This document shows positions 1 through 11,440 of a stretch of 64,000 nt of DNA, in pieces. The notes beneath the pieces were generated by a model, which searched no databases, was not told where the DNA came from, and saw only the letters and a program-made list of their open reading frames with translations. Numbering within the stretch: the first letter of the stretch is position 1; every line of letters begins with the position of its first letter. Origin of the DNA: Tridacna crocea (Eukaryota > Mollusca > Bivalvia > Cardiida > Cardiidae); assembly GCA_943736015.1 (NCBI GenBank), contig OX031060.1:10119501-10183500 (forward strand), read 5' to 3'. The translations under genes were made by a program, and so were the position numbers.

Positions 1-321
1 AACCCAAAAGTAGTCCCACTTGAAAATTTTATAGGTCTACCAAGCACTTTTGCCACAATGTTTTACAATGAAAGATAATAGGAAAGGTCCAAAACATGTT
101 TCTGAAGTTGATTTGATTATCTCAAATAAATAATTTTAAAGCAATGGATGCTTTTTTTTCCAGGACTATTTTTTGTGGGTGACCTTGCAAAAAGGCAAGG
201 TTTGTCACCAGTGAGGGCCCATGACGGACAGCGATTTTCTGAGGGTTGATAAATGAAGAGGAAAAGCTAAGAAGTTCATTGCTCATGATGTCATTTTCTG
301 CTGCTTTTCGTGTAAGACACT
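1..321. other. Unique AT-rich sequence, nothing recognised
   Basis: No repeat family or coding frame seen. Confidence 0.5.
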
Positions 322-404
322 ATCGTTGATTTCCTTCAAAAACCTTGTTACTACAGCTTGAAACAAGCTGTGGTTACAAGGTTTTTTAAAGTAAACTGAC
401 AATT
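322..404. repeat. Family E hairpin (diverged)
   Basis: CAAAAACCTTGTTACTACAG and its complement around CTTGAAACAAG; more substitutions than the other E copies. Confidence 0.7.
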
Positions 405-531
405 TAATATACTTAAGATAGAAAAACTGCAAAGCTCCCCCTTTGTCAGGGAATCAGCATCAGGTAGTCAAAGTTAGTTTTTGCTCTATTGTCAACAAGC
501 AAGACAGTTACCGGTATAATATAAGACCTGG

Positions 532-731
532 GTCCGTATTCACCAACCATTCTTGAGAATATTCTTAGTCTTACTCTCAAAGGTTTTCTAAATTTGTAAG
601 TAACACAACATCTGATTGGCAAAACTGAATGGTTTAGCCAATCAAAGGTTGTGTTACTTACAAGTGTAGAAAATTCTGGCGAATACTGGAGTTAGAACGT
701 TCTTAAGAATGGTTGGTGAAAATACGGGCCC
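532..731. repeat. 200-bp palindromic MITE (GGGTCCGTATTCACCAACCA ends)
   Basis: The left end GGGTCCGTATTCACCAACCA pairs with GGTTGGTGAAAATACGGGCC on the right, and inverted homology continues inward (AAGTAACACAACATCTGATT against TTGTGTTACTT). No coding capacity. Confidence 0.7.
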
Positions 732-759
732 TGATACATACAGTATTGAAGTCTCTTGC

Positions 760-1010
760 TTAACTCATTACCAAATTTTAAAAAAAATTAGGTTCGTCCA
801 AATCGAAAACATCTGCAGACGACAAAATGAAAGTGACTGAAATTATGAAATTTATTTTGTGAAGCATTTTCTTCTTTTCCAACAATGTTTTCCAAAGGCT
901 TCTTTCTCAGGGTCATCAAAAAAAGAGAATGTGTGGTAATGGGTTAACTCTTTACCACAATGTGAAAATCTTAGAAAAATCGAAATTGGAAGCATTTCCA
1001 ATGGACATAA
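760..1010 (+). repeat. Family A element plus an abutting 5' fragment
   Basis: A shortened A copy runs between TTAA at 760-763 and 944-947; its hairpin is reduced because the left arm is lost. The right TTAA also serves a second, heavily decayed copy (ACTCTTTACCACAATG...) that fades by about 1010. Confidence 0.7.
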
Positions 1011-1412
1011 TAGATGTGGCACAAGTTATGGGATTTGCCTGTGAAAGTTAAGATGATAATCTAACAAGTAACCACGATAGGGTTTTAATTACAGAAATAA
1101 CATTTGATGTATTGGAATATCAATACCAAAACTTAAAAAGAGACTATCAATTTGTAAGTGCATAATGCATTCAAACTCTGCAATGAGATAAACTGAACTG
1201 GCATATTGCCTTCTTGTTATTTGAAGTTTGGTGACATTGTCTTTGTTAAAAGTGCATGAATAATCATTGTCACATGACCAAGGTAATCAAGTTCTTTATT
1301 AGAGCACTCAGTTCCAAACCCTTTGTACCGAAACTGCAATATTTTGTTTCTAGCCAATATCTACCCGTATAATGCATGCGTCAAACCTTGCATTGTGATA
1401 CACTGCTGCCAT

Positions 1413-1455
1413 TTAACCCATTACCACACAATTTTCTCATGTGGTAAAGAGTTAA
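1413..1455. repeat. Micro-element: family A termini only
   Basis: TTAA, CCCATTACCACACAATTTTC, TCATGTGGTAAAGAG, TTAA: 43 bp containing both terminal repeats with the whole interior missing. Confidence 0.65.
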
Positions 1456-1969
1456 CCCTTTACAACTCAACCCTAAGTTTTAATGACCCAGAAGAAGAAG
1501 GCTTTTTAAAACATTGTAGGAAAAGGAGAAAATGCTGATACCAGCATTTTCTTTTTTTCCAACAATGTTTTCCACCCTGCTGGAAACAAATATCAATTTT
1601 TGAATTACATAAATTTTCTTGTCTGCAAATGCTTTCAATTTGGACAAGTCTAAAATTTTGTCATTTGGTAAAGAGTCAACCAACTAACCATTAACCATTA
1701 AATATGACCAAAGTATTCAGGCTTTGCCAGCTTTGTTCATCAACCCATTACCATACAATCCCTACTTTTGACGCCCCCAAGAAAGAAGCCTTTAGAAAAC
1801 ATTGTGGGAAAAGGAGAAAATGCTGGTAACCAGCATTTTCTCCTTTTCCCACAATGTTTTCTACCCCTCACAAAACAAATTTCAAATTTTCAGTCATTTT
1901 TATGTTGTCGTCTTCAAATGCTTTCAATTTGGACCAGTCTAAAATATTGTTGTTTGGTAATGGGCTAAA
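1452..1969 (-). repeat. Two family A elements (1452-1679 and 1740-1969)
   Basis: Both have the CCCTACTTTTGACG-type end on the left and the GACCAGTCTAAAAT end on the right. The first shares its left TTAA with the micro-element; its core is GCTGATACCAGC. The second keeps an excellent 35-bp-armed hairpin but has lost exact TTAA at the ends (TCAA, CTAA). Confidence 0.8.
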
Positions 1970-2154
1970 TCTTGTGCAATGTTAAGCACCATTTTTAACA
2001 TTATTACAGTAGTCAGTGCACTTATCCAAACTTTCCTGGAGTTTCTTTCACCAGCATTTCATACAGATTGCTGATGACAAAATTTTAGACTAGCCGAAAT
2101 TCAAAGCATTAAATTCATATGTTTTTCAAAACATGGAACTTGTCTTTGGTCTAT

Positions 2155-2636
2155 CCTAGAGAAGAAAACATTGTGGAAAAGGCATTTATTTTCTCCTTTT
2201 CCCTCATTGTTTTAACTCTTTACTGCATAATCCCGACTTTTAACGAGCCTGAGAAAGAGCCTTTTGAAAACATTGTGGGAAAAGGAGAAAATGCTGGCAA
2301 ACAGCATTTTCTCCTTTTCCCACAAAGTTTTCTAATCTATCAAGGACAAATTTTGCAATTTTAACCACGTTGAAATTGTTGTCTGCAAATGCTTTCAATT
2401 AGGACCAGTCTATTATTTTGTTGTGTGGTAAAGAGTTAACACTTTACCAAACAATTCTGGGTTTTCATGACTCTAAGAAAAAAGACTTGAAAATATTGCC
2501 TAAAAAGGAGAAGATGCTGGTAATTTTTTCTACCCTCAAAGAATAAGTTTCAATTTTTGAGTCACGTTAATTTTGTAATCTGCAAATGCTTTCAATTTGG
2601 ACCAGTCAAAACTTTTGTTGTTTGGTAAAGAGTTAA
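2155..2636 (-). repeat. A-element tandem: core fragment, 2212-2439 and 2436-2636
   Basis: A lone core (2155-2215) is followed by a complete copy and then a copy missing the right hairpin arm (AGATGCTGGTAATTTTTTC). The last two share one TTAA (2436-2439), so one was inserted at the edge of the other. Confidence 0.8.
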
Positions 2637-2809
2637 GCATTTTCCTTGGCATCTTTTAAAGTCAGAACTGTGTTGTAATTTTGGATTAAACACTAAAATG
2701 GAACCTTTTCACAGTTTCGCTCTCAGCACAAAATGTAAACAGGCCACGGTAACTCTTTTGTAATAAAACCAAGGCATGTCTTAATTTAAAGCATTTGCAA
2801 ATAACAAAT

Positions 2810-3184
2810 TAACCCTTTACAACACTATCTGCAAATGAAAACTTTACCCCATTTTGTTGGAAAAATAACTATGTGCTATTATAAAGAATAATTCCTCCTT
2901 TTCCCATATTTTTACCTACTCAGTTAAAGGCAGATTTCATCATTCAAGCAACCTTTAACCCTTTACCAAACAGCACAATTTTAGACTGGTCCAATTTGTA
3001 AGCATTTCAAGACGACAAAATTAAAGTGACTCAAAAATTGAAGTTTGTTTTGGAAAGGGTAGAAAACCTTGTGGGGAAAGGAGAAAATGCTGGTTACCAG
3101 CATTTTCTCCTTTTCCTACAATGTTTTCAAAAGGCCTCTTTTCTCAGGGACGTGAAAACCAGGGATTGTTCGGGAAAGGGTTAA
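2810..3184 (+). repeat. Decayed A fragment and complete A element (2955-3184)
   Basis: The complete copy has intact TTAA on both sides and a perfect GCTGGTTACCAGC core. The fragment at 2810-2935 retains CCCTTTACAACA and CTCCTTTTCCCAT only. Confidence 0.75.
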
Positions 3185-3345
3185 TTATTCATAGAACTTG
3201 GACAAGACTAAAATTTTATCCTATGATGAAGGATAAAATATGGCTTAAATGATAGAATTTGTCTTTGAAAAACTAGAAAGCATGGAAGTCTTTAAAGGAA
3301 TGGAGAAAATAATGGTAACTTGCATTTTGTCCTTTTCTCACAATT

Positions 3346-3472
3346 TTTTCATGCTTTCCGATAGGATATCGAGAAATAGCAGTGAAAATATTTTTCGATC
3401 TTACACTGGTCTCACCAGTGAAAATACCTATTTTCACGTTCTTGTTGCCAAGATTAATTGCGCATGCCTGAC
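3346..3472 (+). repeat. Family D element, left part (split by the 3.9-kb insertion)
   Basis: Matches the D copies at 20270 and 20750: GATATCGAGAAATAGCAG, then TTTTTCGATCTTACACTGGT and an ACCAGTGAAAATACC inverted partner. It breaks at GAC where the long-TIR element enters and resumes at 7395. Confidence 0.7.
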
Positions 3473-3959
3473 ACACGGTGGGTACACGTACACCGGATAT
3501 AGTAGAGTAATTGAGTAAATGTTTACAAATGGAAGAAATATTGCTCGCACCACAGGTAAGAATTCATATATTATACCAGTGTTTGTAACATTCGTGTGTC
3601 ATATAGTAATGATTTGATAAGCTAAATGGTTAATCAGTCCTGTACTATTGATGAATTACCAAAACTAGTTTTGTTACAACGTAAATTTGTCGTCCGAAAG
3701 TCATGCTCACGCATATTTTTGACCTGACAGGCCAAAATGATAGAATATTATCAGAACAGGGAATTTGATTGAAATTCTGAAGCGTGCCATTTTTGTGTAA
3801 TACATTAAGTATAATGTACATCAAAAATTTAGTTCCAAGAATTACTTATCATGTAGTTATACGTCACAGAAGATTACCATCGGTGTACCGAGGATAGTTC
3901 CTTGCTGTACCGAGGATAGCTGTATTTTAGAAATTTGTGTACTGAGGATAGTAGTATAA

Positions 3960-5870
3960 GATGCTACAAAGCGAATTGTAATTTCTTGCTCACTACTAGT
4001 TATTTGATGATATATGCCGCTCAGAAAGCCAAATATGTCAGATATTCCGAAATAACAATAAATGTGAAGAAATAAGGAAATTCTACTATTGGATGTTCAC
4101 AGCTGACAATATTTTTCTGTTCTTGACAATATAGGCTGCAATCAAAAGATACATGTGCATGTGTTCCGATCCCAGTTCTCATAATTCATCCAGATCAGAT
4201 TCAAAGTAATATTTTTCATCGTTTTGAAGTTTATTAAGATAGTGGCTTATAAGTAGAAGACAACCTAACCTTTATATTCTTTGTTATTTAACTGATTTAT
4301 AGATATGCACCACACTTTGAAGTGTTGAAAGATATTGTTGTGATCAGACAATAAAATGTGTCTTTTGATCTGATTTTATTACTTCATCGAACATGCTATG
4401 GATATAAGTTTATCATTTATGTGTGTAAATATGCTTTAACGTAGTTTTGGGTAATGAGTGTTATGGACTGTGTCAAGATGTTACAATTGCTTATTCGGAC
4501 CTTACCCCATATTTTTCATGTAACGTATTATTGAGTTCATGTACAAACGTGCCTAAACAGCCATTCTTGAACGATATTGGAATACCTGTAAACTATGTCT
4601 ATGTCGACTCATTGTCGCTTGTAATGAACGTAGGCAAGGTACTTAGACCACCAGCAATTCACTTTAACTTTGTAAACATGTAGACCGAGATCGCATAGCA
4701 TGTATGAGGCCACAAGAGTAGGTCAGGGCTAAAGAATAGTTAAACACACATAAAGCTTTGTTTCTCTGAAAATATCAATTATATAGAAAAAAAATATCTT
4801 GGTAAAATCTAAGATAAGATTAATATAACAGATTTATTCATGTTTTCCCGAAACTTAAAAAATACAGTGATATAATGAGTGCCTTTTGTATTGGATTAGA
4901 GACATGAACAAAATTAAAGATAAACATAGGTCCTAGCGGTAACTGAAAATAGTGTATCTTGTAAAACAGCTCTATTAAACTCACTGTGCTAAATGAAATG
5001 TTATCATTAAAGATCCGTCGTGACTTCTAGACTTCACACTTCGTGGATAATTTGTCCGAAAACTGTAGTTTGGAGTCCGAGCCGTTCAAACAGTACGACG
5101 TGTGAATTCTGAATTTCAAACTAGGAACTTATAATAAAGGAATAACTTCAGACTTCAAACGTCACACTTTCAACATGTCATAAAGCCTTTACCGGTATTT
5201 TAATAAAATCTGTAGTATTTCCATGATTGGCATACCGCGGACTCTCCGAACCTTAATCCTGACCCTGTTTTGTTAATTTTGGGTTATCCCAACTAAAAGC
5301 GTTTATATAAGGGAATAATAGACGTCTACAGACGGGTAATTAAAGCATAATATTAGGACATAGCAGAAAAAAATGTAAATTGAAAAAAAATGCTCGTTAC
5401 GTGGATTCCTCATTTTTTGCAACGTTTTCCAAGTCATCAGTTGTAGACGGGTTTAAGGCCATTTGCATTAACATAAAGGTTAAAGCACCTATGTGTGTAA
5501 CTTTTAACCACACATAATTAAACAATGGTTCAAACATTGTGAGAGAAGCTTGCTTAAAACACCATCGGAAAGTGGATTTGCGCGTAAATTTTGCTCATCT
5601 CCAGAAAATGTCCAAAGAGTATGTTTATTCTTGAGGCATAAAAACCACAGCGGAGACTACATGTACATACACTCCAGACTAAGTACAAGTACATATCCTT
5701 AGGTTCCTGCAGCACATACAAAATATGGTACAGTTATGCCAAAGTTTTAGAAGACAATGCGAAAAATCTTCCAATTAAGCTTTAACGAGGAGCGGCCACC
5801 GACAGTACTTTCATACCGGCGAAGCAACAAACGGTCTCAAAGTACATACTTCATAGTACATGTATTCACA
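3960..5870. other. Interior of the 3.9-kb element, no gene seen
   Basis: AT-rich with only short frames. A decayed A-like core (GCTCGTTACGTG near 5391) is recognisable. The 78-codon frame at 4447-4683 has no family resemblance. Confidence 0.5.
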
Positions 5871-5871
5871 G

Positions 5872-6416
5872 GCGCTATCTTCCGCTGGGGGGCATCCATC
5901 AAATGCACACCTATCTGATTTGGGCATTCTGGGTACAGAGCCGGATTACTTTTCAAAACGACGACAGTTAGTTTGAGTTTCAAATTAAACGTTTACTCAA
6001 TAAAACGCTACTTGGTACGATTCATTCAGCTATGGTAAGCTGGCTTGTAACCTATGCACCCACCATTTATAAAACCAGCCCCTACAGGCTTTGGTAATAG
6101 CTTCGGTATAAGCTGAGACACTTTTTGATTAGTTTGTTGAAAAAGCCTGCACGAATCCTGATTTCCCTGAAGTCTTTATTTAGAATGTGTATTCAAGGAT
6201 GTGCTATAAAACAAGAGTATTTGGGAAACCATTTCTTCCTTTTTGAAATAATTTGATTTTTAAGATATTTTGAGCGAAAAACAGGCTACATATTTTCCAT
6301 AGATGTATTTTTGATAGCCATTTTCTCCCTTGCTACTTTTTTATTTAAATCAGGTTATTCATATTTATCCTGTGCACGATCTAGTGCGGCGTCATAGCAA
6401 ACAGGTCGAATCGAGT
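5872..6416 (-). repeat. Family C element, diverged copy
   Basis: Recognised by CACCTATCTGATTTGGGCAT, TCAATAAAACGCTACTTGGT and the far end near CAGGTCGAATCGAGTG. Contains extra sequence relative to the 50.15-kb copy. Confidence 0.65.
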
Positions 6417-7394
6417 GAATACCGGTAACTTGGTCTAAGTAACAAGGAGACTGTCTTCAAAAGTAACCATAAATCGACCTAGAGAAAACCTTTGAATTGG
6501 ATTGTATAAGTACAGCTAGTATTACTTAGCTTATCTCTTTACAATAGGATTTATGGCCTCTATTAAGTTACCGCCATGAATATGCTTTCCTGCAACTGTC
6601 ACATATGCAAGGAGCGGCCTCATGCATTCCCTTTGTACAATATGCTAGCGCATCTTTACTTGATAATGTTAGTCTGCAATTTACGCAAGCAGGTTAGCTC
6701 TTGGCTAGTCTCTTTAAATGCATCTGGATTAGAAGAACAAATAGATGTGTGTCTTCGAAAAGACAATTTTTTTGTAATGTCCTCCTAAAACCTACAACAT
6801 GAGGATAGGAAATTTAGACACCAATCTAAGTGTTGCATACATAAATACATTCAGTGGTTTATCAATATAGGGTTCACATGACACTATAGAATGGAATATT
6901 ACTATCCCCGGTACACTATCTACTATCCCCGGTACAGTAAAATACTATCCTCCGTACAGTTCTTTCAAAACAATAGCTATCCTCGGTACACCATTGTTGA
7001 CAAATAACTTGTGTTTTCTGGCAATTTTCACCCGATACAGCAAAATTGCAATCATACAAAGAAATTAGACTAAAAAATCAAGAAATTTGTCGACTCAGAT
7101 TTTTATATTGTGAAAAGAACCAGCTTTGCAGATGAATTGTTTCTAGAAATCTCCGAAATCCGTCGTGAGCAGTCGACTTCTCTGACAATTTTTTCAGACT
7201 TTCCATAGCTAAAAGCAGCATTCGTTGTAGACCTTACAAACTCTAAACATCGTAGAATCTGGGTTGACAAGGCAATAGTATATTAAAAGCTGTTGTTAAG
7301 AAATAGTTGGAAATCTCTTACCTGCAGTCATACAACACACAGTTATTTTTACTCAATTTGAGGGCTATATCCGGTGTACGTGTACCCACCGTGT

Positions 7395-7745
7395 GACAAC
7401 CAGATGGGAAATATGACATCATATACCTTACATTTCTCGCGCTTGACGTAATACTGTAATGTGTTGCCTTGCGGGAGGGGTACGCCACGGGGAATAATGG
7501 AAAAGAACTGTACTGGATTTTGATAAAGCTCCTCCAAGAAAGGGTTAAAAGCATGAAATAAATAGAATTTTTTTTTTTTTCGGTGAAAGATCAAAATTTA
7601 TTTCATCTCGTGACCACCATCGATAATATTTTCACTTGTGGCTGCGCTACTCATGAAAATACACATGTATTACTAATGGTGTCCACTCGATGAAATAAAT
7701 TTCGATTTTTCACTGAAAAGAACAAATATGCTCTTTGTCTTCAAA
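7395..7745 (+). repeat. Family D element, right part
   Basis: Resumes with GACAACCAGATGGGAAATAT and continues through the CTCGCGCTTGACGTAAT segment to the terminal hairpin. The hairpin consists of arms around ATTTATTTCATCTCGTG and CACTCGATGAAATAAATTTC with TGGCTGCGCTACTCATG in the loop. Confidence 0.7.
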
Positions 7746-7915
7746 TTTATTTTTATTCTGAGTCATTGATACATAGGGTTTGTCAGGCAAAGGGTTAACA
7801 CGAGAATAAGGTTACTTATCTCATGTTTGACATGTGTTAATGTGGGTAATCACTTCCTGAAATCCTTACAGCATACCTTCCTCCTTTAGAAAAAATCAAC
7901 ACCTCAGGATAACAA

Positions 7916-8279
7916 ATCATTGACTCCCACTAGATGGCATTCCACTAACATACCTATCTAATTTAGGCATTCTGGGTACAGAACTGGATTAATTTTCTAC
8001 CCAACAACCGTTACTTTGAATTTCCAAATTTAATACATGTAAATGTTTTCCTAATAAAATGCTACCTGGTGTGATTTCGTTCAACTATGATCAGCAGTTT
8101 AGAGAAATCTGGAGCTGAAACAGGCCTGAATTCTCCTCTAACATATTGATAAATGCCATTTTCTCCACTTTGCTACTTTATACCACATATTACTACAATC
8201 CACCAATTTTAAGGTGAGTGATGCGTCATATATCAGTCAGGCCGAATCTTCAAAGAATATGACAAGCGCAGACAAGGGT
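7916..8279 (-). repeat. Family C element
   Basis: Starts CTCCCACTAGATGGCATTCC and ends with CCGAATCTTCAAAGAATATG and ACAAGCGCAGACAA, about 365 bp, co-linear with 50148-50510. Confidence 0.75.
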
Positions 8280-8334
8280 TAACAACTGTATTGGAGAGAA
8301 TTCTCTTTAGCTCAGTAGTTATGGTGTTGGTCTT

Positions 8335-8795
8335 TTAACCCATTAATTAATTACCACACAATCCCTACTTTTGACGCCCCTGAGAGAGAAGCCTCTTGAA
8401 AACACTGTGGGAAAAGGAGAAAATGCTGGTAACCAGCATTATCTCCTTTTCCCTAAGTGTTTTCTACCCTTCCCAGAATAAATTTCAATTTTTTAGTCAC
8501 CTTTATTTTGTCGTCTGCAAATGCTTTCAATTTGGACCAGTCTAAAATTTTCTTGTGTGGTAAAGAGTTAACTCTTTACCATACTGCAAAATTTAAGACA
8601 TGTCCAAATTGAAAACATTTGCAGACAACAAACTAAATGTCAATCAAAAATTGAAATTCGATTTGGGAAGGGTTAAAAAACAGTGAGAAAGGGAGAAAAT
8701 GCTGGTTACCAGCATTTTCTCTTTTTCCCACAATGTTTTCAAAAGCTTTCTTTCTCAAGGTCATTAAAAGTCGGTATTGTGTGGTAAAGAGTTAA
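8335..8795. repeat. Two family A elements in head-to-head array sharing one TTAA
   Basis: 8335-8571 (minus) and 8568-8795 (plus). The shared TTAA is at 8568-8571. The first has a small ATTAATTA expansion just inside its left end. Confidence 0.8.
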
Positions 8796-9017
8796 ACCTG
8801 GATACGACCAGGGTCTTGTCTGCACAGGTTTGAACCCTGCCAGGTGCAGTATCTATAAATAGCTATACATTTGTTGCGAACTTTCATGTTCGAAAGATAT
8901 GAAAGATCCAGCAGATAAAAATTAATCTTACAAGTTTTGATTCCGAAACATTTGAATTTAAATAATAAATATTATCTCTTAATTTTACTACTGGAACAAT
9001 GTGTAGCTGTTATCACT

Positions 9018-9748
9018 GAACTCTTTACCAAAGAACAAAATTTGAGACTGGTCCAAATTGAGAGCATTTGCAGTTGACAAAATAAATGTGAGTAAAAATT
9101 TTGAAATTTGTTCATGGAAGGGAAGAAAAAATTGTGGTAAAAAGGAGAAAATGCTCAATACCAGCATTTTCTCCTTTTTCTATATGTTTTCAAGAGGCTT
9201 CTTTCTCAGGGTCCTCAAAAGTAGGGATTAAACATGGGTAATTGGTTAACTCTTTACCACACAATCCCGAGCTTTGACGCCTTTAACCCATTACCACACA
9301 ATCCCTACTTTTGACGCCCCTGAGAAAGAAGCCTTTAGAAAACACTGTAGGAAAAGGAGAAAATGCTGGTAGCCAGCATTTTCTCCTTTTCCCACAGTGT
9401 TTTCTACCCTTCCCAGAACAAATTTCAACTTTTCAGTTACCTTTATTTTGTCATCTGCAAATGCCTTCAATTTGAACCAGTCTAAAATTTTGTCGTTTGG
9501 TAATGGGTTAAAGAAAAAAAAAATCTTTTGAAAACATTGTGAGAAAAGGAGAAATTGCTTGTTTACAGGAAGGGCAGAAAATATTGTGGGAAAAGGAGAA
9601 AATGCTGGCTACCAGCATTTTCTCCTTTTCCCACAACATTTACTACCTTTCCCAAAACAAATGTCATTTTTGGGGCAATATTTATTGTCGTCTGCAAATG
9701 CTTTGACTTTGGACCAGCCTAAATTTCTGTTCTTTGGTAAAGAGTTAA
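9018..9748. repeat. Cluster of A elements: 9018-9249, fragment 9246-9286, 9283-9511, 9525-9748
   Basis: A plus-strand copy, a 41-bp terminal stub, a complete minus-strand copy and a compound copy follow one another. Two TTAA sites are shared. The compound copy carries two cores; one reads GAAATTGCTTGTTTACAGG, a half of the CTTG-type variant. Confidence 0.8.
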
Positions 9749-9785
9749 AGAACCTTTCACAACTATAGTTGCTTTTGTAGCCAGA

Positions 9786-9841
9786 CTAGATCAAGATCAG
9801 ACTGCACAAAATGTGCAGTCTGATCTTTGATCTAGACTGTC
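9786..9841. repeat. Family F hairpin
   Basis: TAGATCAAGATCAGACTGCA, then CAAAATGTG, then the complementary arm ending GATCTAGAC. Confidence 0.8.
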
Positions 9842-9961
9842 TGCCTTGTTTAAACATAACAGACAAAAGGCACCCATTAAATTGCTATCACCTGGGACTT
9901 ATTTTAGAATGACAATGTCCATGGCGTTTATTTAGGTCAGCTGATTACAAAATCAGCATGA

Positions 9962-10192
9962 TTAACCCTTTACCCCCATATGGTATTTCTATGGTATCTC
10001 TAACTGATCCTAAATAACAGCAAGGATGAAGCCGTTTTTTTATGTGTATAGGACACCTTTTGATAGCATAAAAAACATTGTGACAAAAGGTGAAATTGCT
10101 CGTCACAAGCAATTTCACCTTTTGCAACAATGTTTTCCAAAGGCTCCTACAAGCAATGCGTAGAAACGAGTATCTATGGAGTAGAGGGTTAA
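9962..10192 (+). repeat. Family B element (sister of A)
   Basis: TTAA-flanked with CCCTTTACCCCCATATGG at the left and ATCTATGGAGTAGAGGG at the right. The hairpin differs from A (AAGGTGAAATTGCTCG) but keeps pairing. It is the inverse of 30127-30358, with which it shares ATGGTATCTCTAACTGATCC. Confidence 0.8.
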
Positions 10193-10269
10193 AAAATCCC
10201 TGGCACATCTGTAACATGTAATGTGTTCTTTAAATTCCTGTTTGACCAAGTGTCTCAATGAGTTAAAAC

Positions 10270-10640
10270 TTTAGTCTGAAGTAAATCAAGGGAGAAAAGT
10301 ACGCTCGACATGGGACTCAAACCCACGACCCCTAGAGCGTCAGTACAATAGCCCTAGCAACTGAGCTAGCATCTGGCATCTGGTTTTGAGTCCACCCAAC
10401 GTCATATAACCTCAACACCCCTCCCCCACCCGATTTTTTGGGAGTAACCAACTCGTCCTTTAGTCCCCATGGACTGCCAGTGCCACTTCCCATGTTCACA
10501 AATTGACCTCGTCACCAATGTAGTAAATCAAGGGCTGGACGTGGAACTCGAACCCACGACCCCCAGAAAGCTAGTACCACAGCTCTACCATCTGAGCTAG
10601 CTAAGCATCTGGCTGTGAGTCCAGCCAACATCATAAAATA
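10270..10640 (-). repeat. tRNA-derived SINE, dimeric
   Basis: On the minus strand two tRNA-like heads occur (near 10318-10385 and 10528-10610) with TAGCTCAG A-boxes and GGGTTTGAGTCCC / GGGTTCGAGTTCC B-boxes. No acceptor-stem pairing, so not functional tRNA genes. Both are preceded by GTAAATCAAGGG, so the unit is repeated. Confidence 0.65.
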
Positions 10641-10647
10641 TTATCAC

Positions 10648-11090
10648 AAATCTTTACCATGTGTACAACAAAATTATATAATTAAAGGACTGGTCCAAAT
10701 CAAAATCATTTGAAGACAACAAATTAAAGATGGCTAAAAAGCTGGAATTTGTCCTTGATAGAAAAGAAAACATTGTGGGAAAAAGTAGAAAATGCTGGTA
10801 ATCAGCACTTTCTCCTTTTTTTTTTCCACAATATTTTCAAAAGACTTTCTTCCAGCAGATGTTAGAACCAACAATTGTTTTGTAAAGCAGAGCTCCAGAT
10901 AAGAGGGTGTGATGGTATTCTAAAGTCATTATTTCTCTTCGAAACCCTATGTCTTGGGTACTCATCAGAATCGTCTCCATGAAACAATTTTAATGTGTAC
11001 CCACAGCATAGGGTTTAGTTAAGAATAATTCATTTTACATTCTGAAATCAAAATCACTCCTTCTATCTGGAGCTCTGGGTAATGGGTTAA
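10648..11090 (+). repeat. Family A element interrupted by a hAT-like MITE
   Basis: The A copy starts TCTTTACCATGTG and its terminal GGTAATGGGTTAA lies at 11078-11090, beyond the MITE. Its hairpin reads GCTGGTAATCAGC. Confidence 0.75.
10888..11077. repeat. hAT-like palindromic MITE nested in the A element
   Basis: Ends CAGAGCTCCAGATAAGAGGG and CTATCTGGAGCTCTG, with internal inverted GGGTACTCATCAGAATCGTC-type sequence. Same family as 58561-58729. CAGAG termini suggest hAT. Confidence 0.7.
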
Positions 11091-11204
11091 GGGGTTTGTT
11101 TGAATTTAAGTTGACTGAGGGTTCAGTAAATTAGAAAATAAAAAATATGGAAAAGAGTAATTTCTGTCAAATGGTAACTAAGTAGAGTTCAAGCAGTATG
11201 TTGT

Positions 11205-11440
11205 TTAACCTCTTATCACACAGCGAGAACTTTTAATGTCTTTGGGGAAGAAGCCTTTTGAAAACACTCTGAAAAAAGGAGAAAATGCTGTTAACCAATT
11301 AGCAGCATTTTCTCCTTTTTCCAAAATGTTTTCTAACCTATCAAGGAAAAATTGCACCATTTGAGTCGCACTATAATTGTCATCTGTAATTGCTTTCAAT
11401 TTGGACAAGGCTAAACATTTTTCTTCTTGTAATGGGTTAA
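11205..11440 (-). repeat. Family A element
   Basis: TTAA on both sides. The core has a 5-bp insertion breaking the loop (GCTGTTAACCAATTAGCAGC). Confidence 0.8.

Larger units (their letters stand above)
3473..7394. mobile_element. 3.9-kb long-TIR DNA transposon with GAC target duplication
   Basis: The ends are inverted: ACACGGTGGGTACACGTACA on the left at 3473, its complement on the right ending at 7394. GAC flanks both ends (3470-3472, 7395-7397). Divergent inverted homology continues inward for about 450 bp, including repeated GTACCGAGGATAG-type motifs at 3890-3950 and 6895-6995. The flanks join into a continuous family D element, and the uninterrupted junction is visible in D copies near 20400 and 20870. 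The interior (about 3960-6880) has no long ORF and contains a C element and degenerate A sequence. It is therefore non-autonomous or decayed. Superfamily unassigned. Confidence 0.75.

Noticed and set aside
3249-3518. 89-codon plus frame and overlapping minus frame
   Set aside because: Spans a decayed A core, a D fragment and the end of the 3.9-kb transposon.
4447-4683. 78-codon frame inside the 3.9-kb element as a transposase remnant
   Set aside because: No DDE-type or other motif; too short to support.
10318-10610. Possible tRNA genes on the minus strand
   Set aside because: A- and B-boxes are present but there is no acceptor-stem pairing or proper anticodon arm; they fit tRNA-derived SINE heads.
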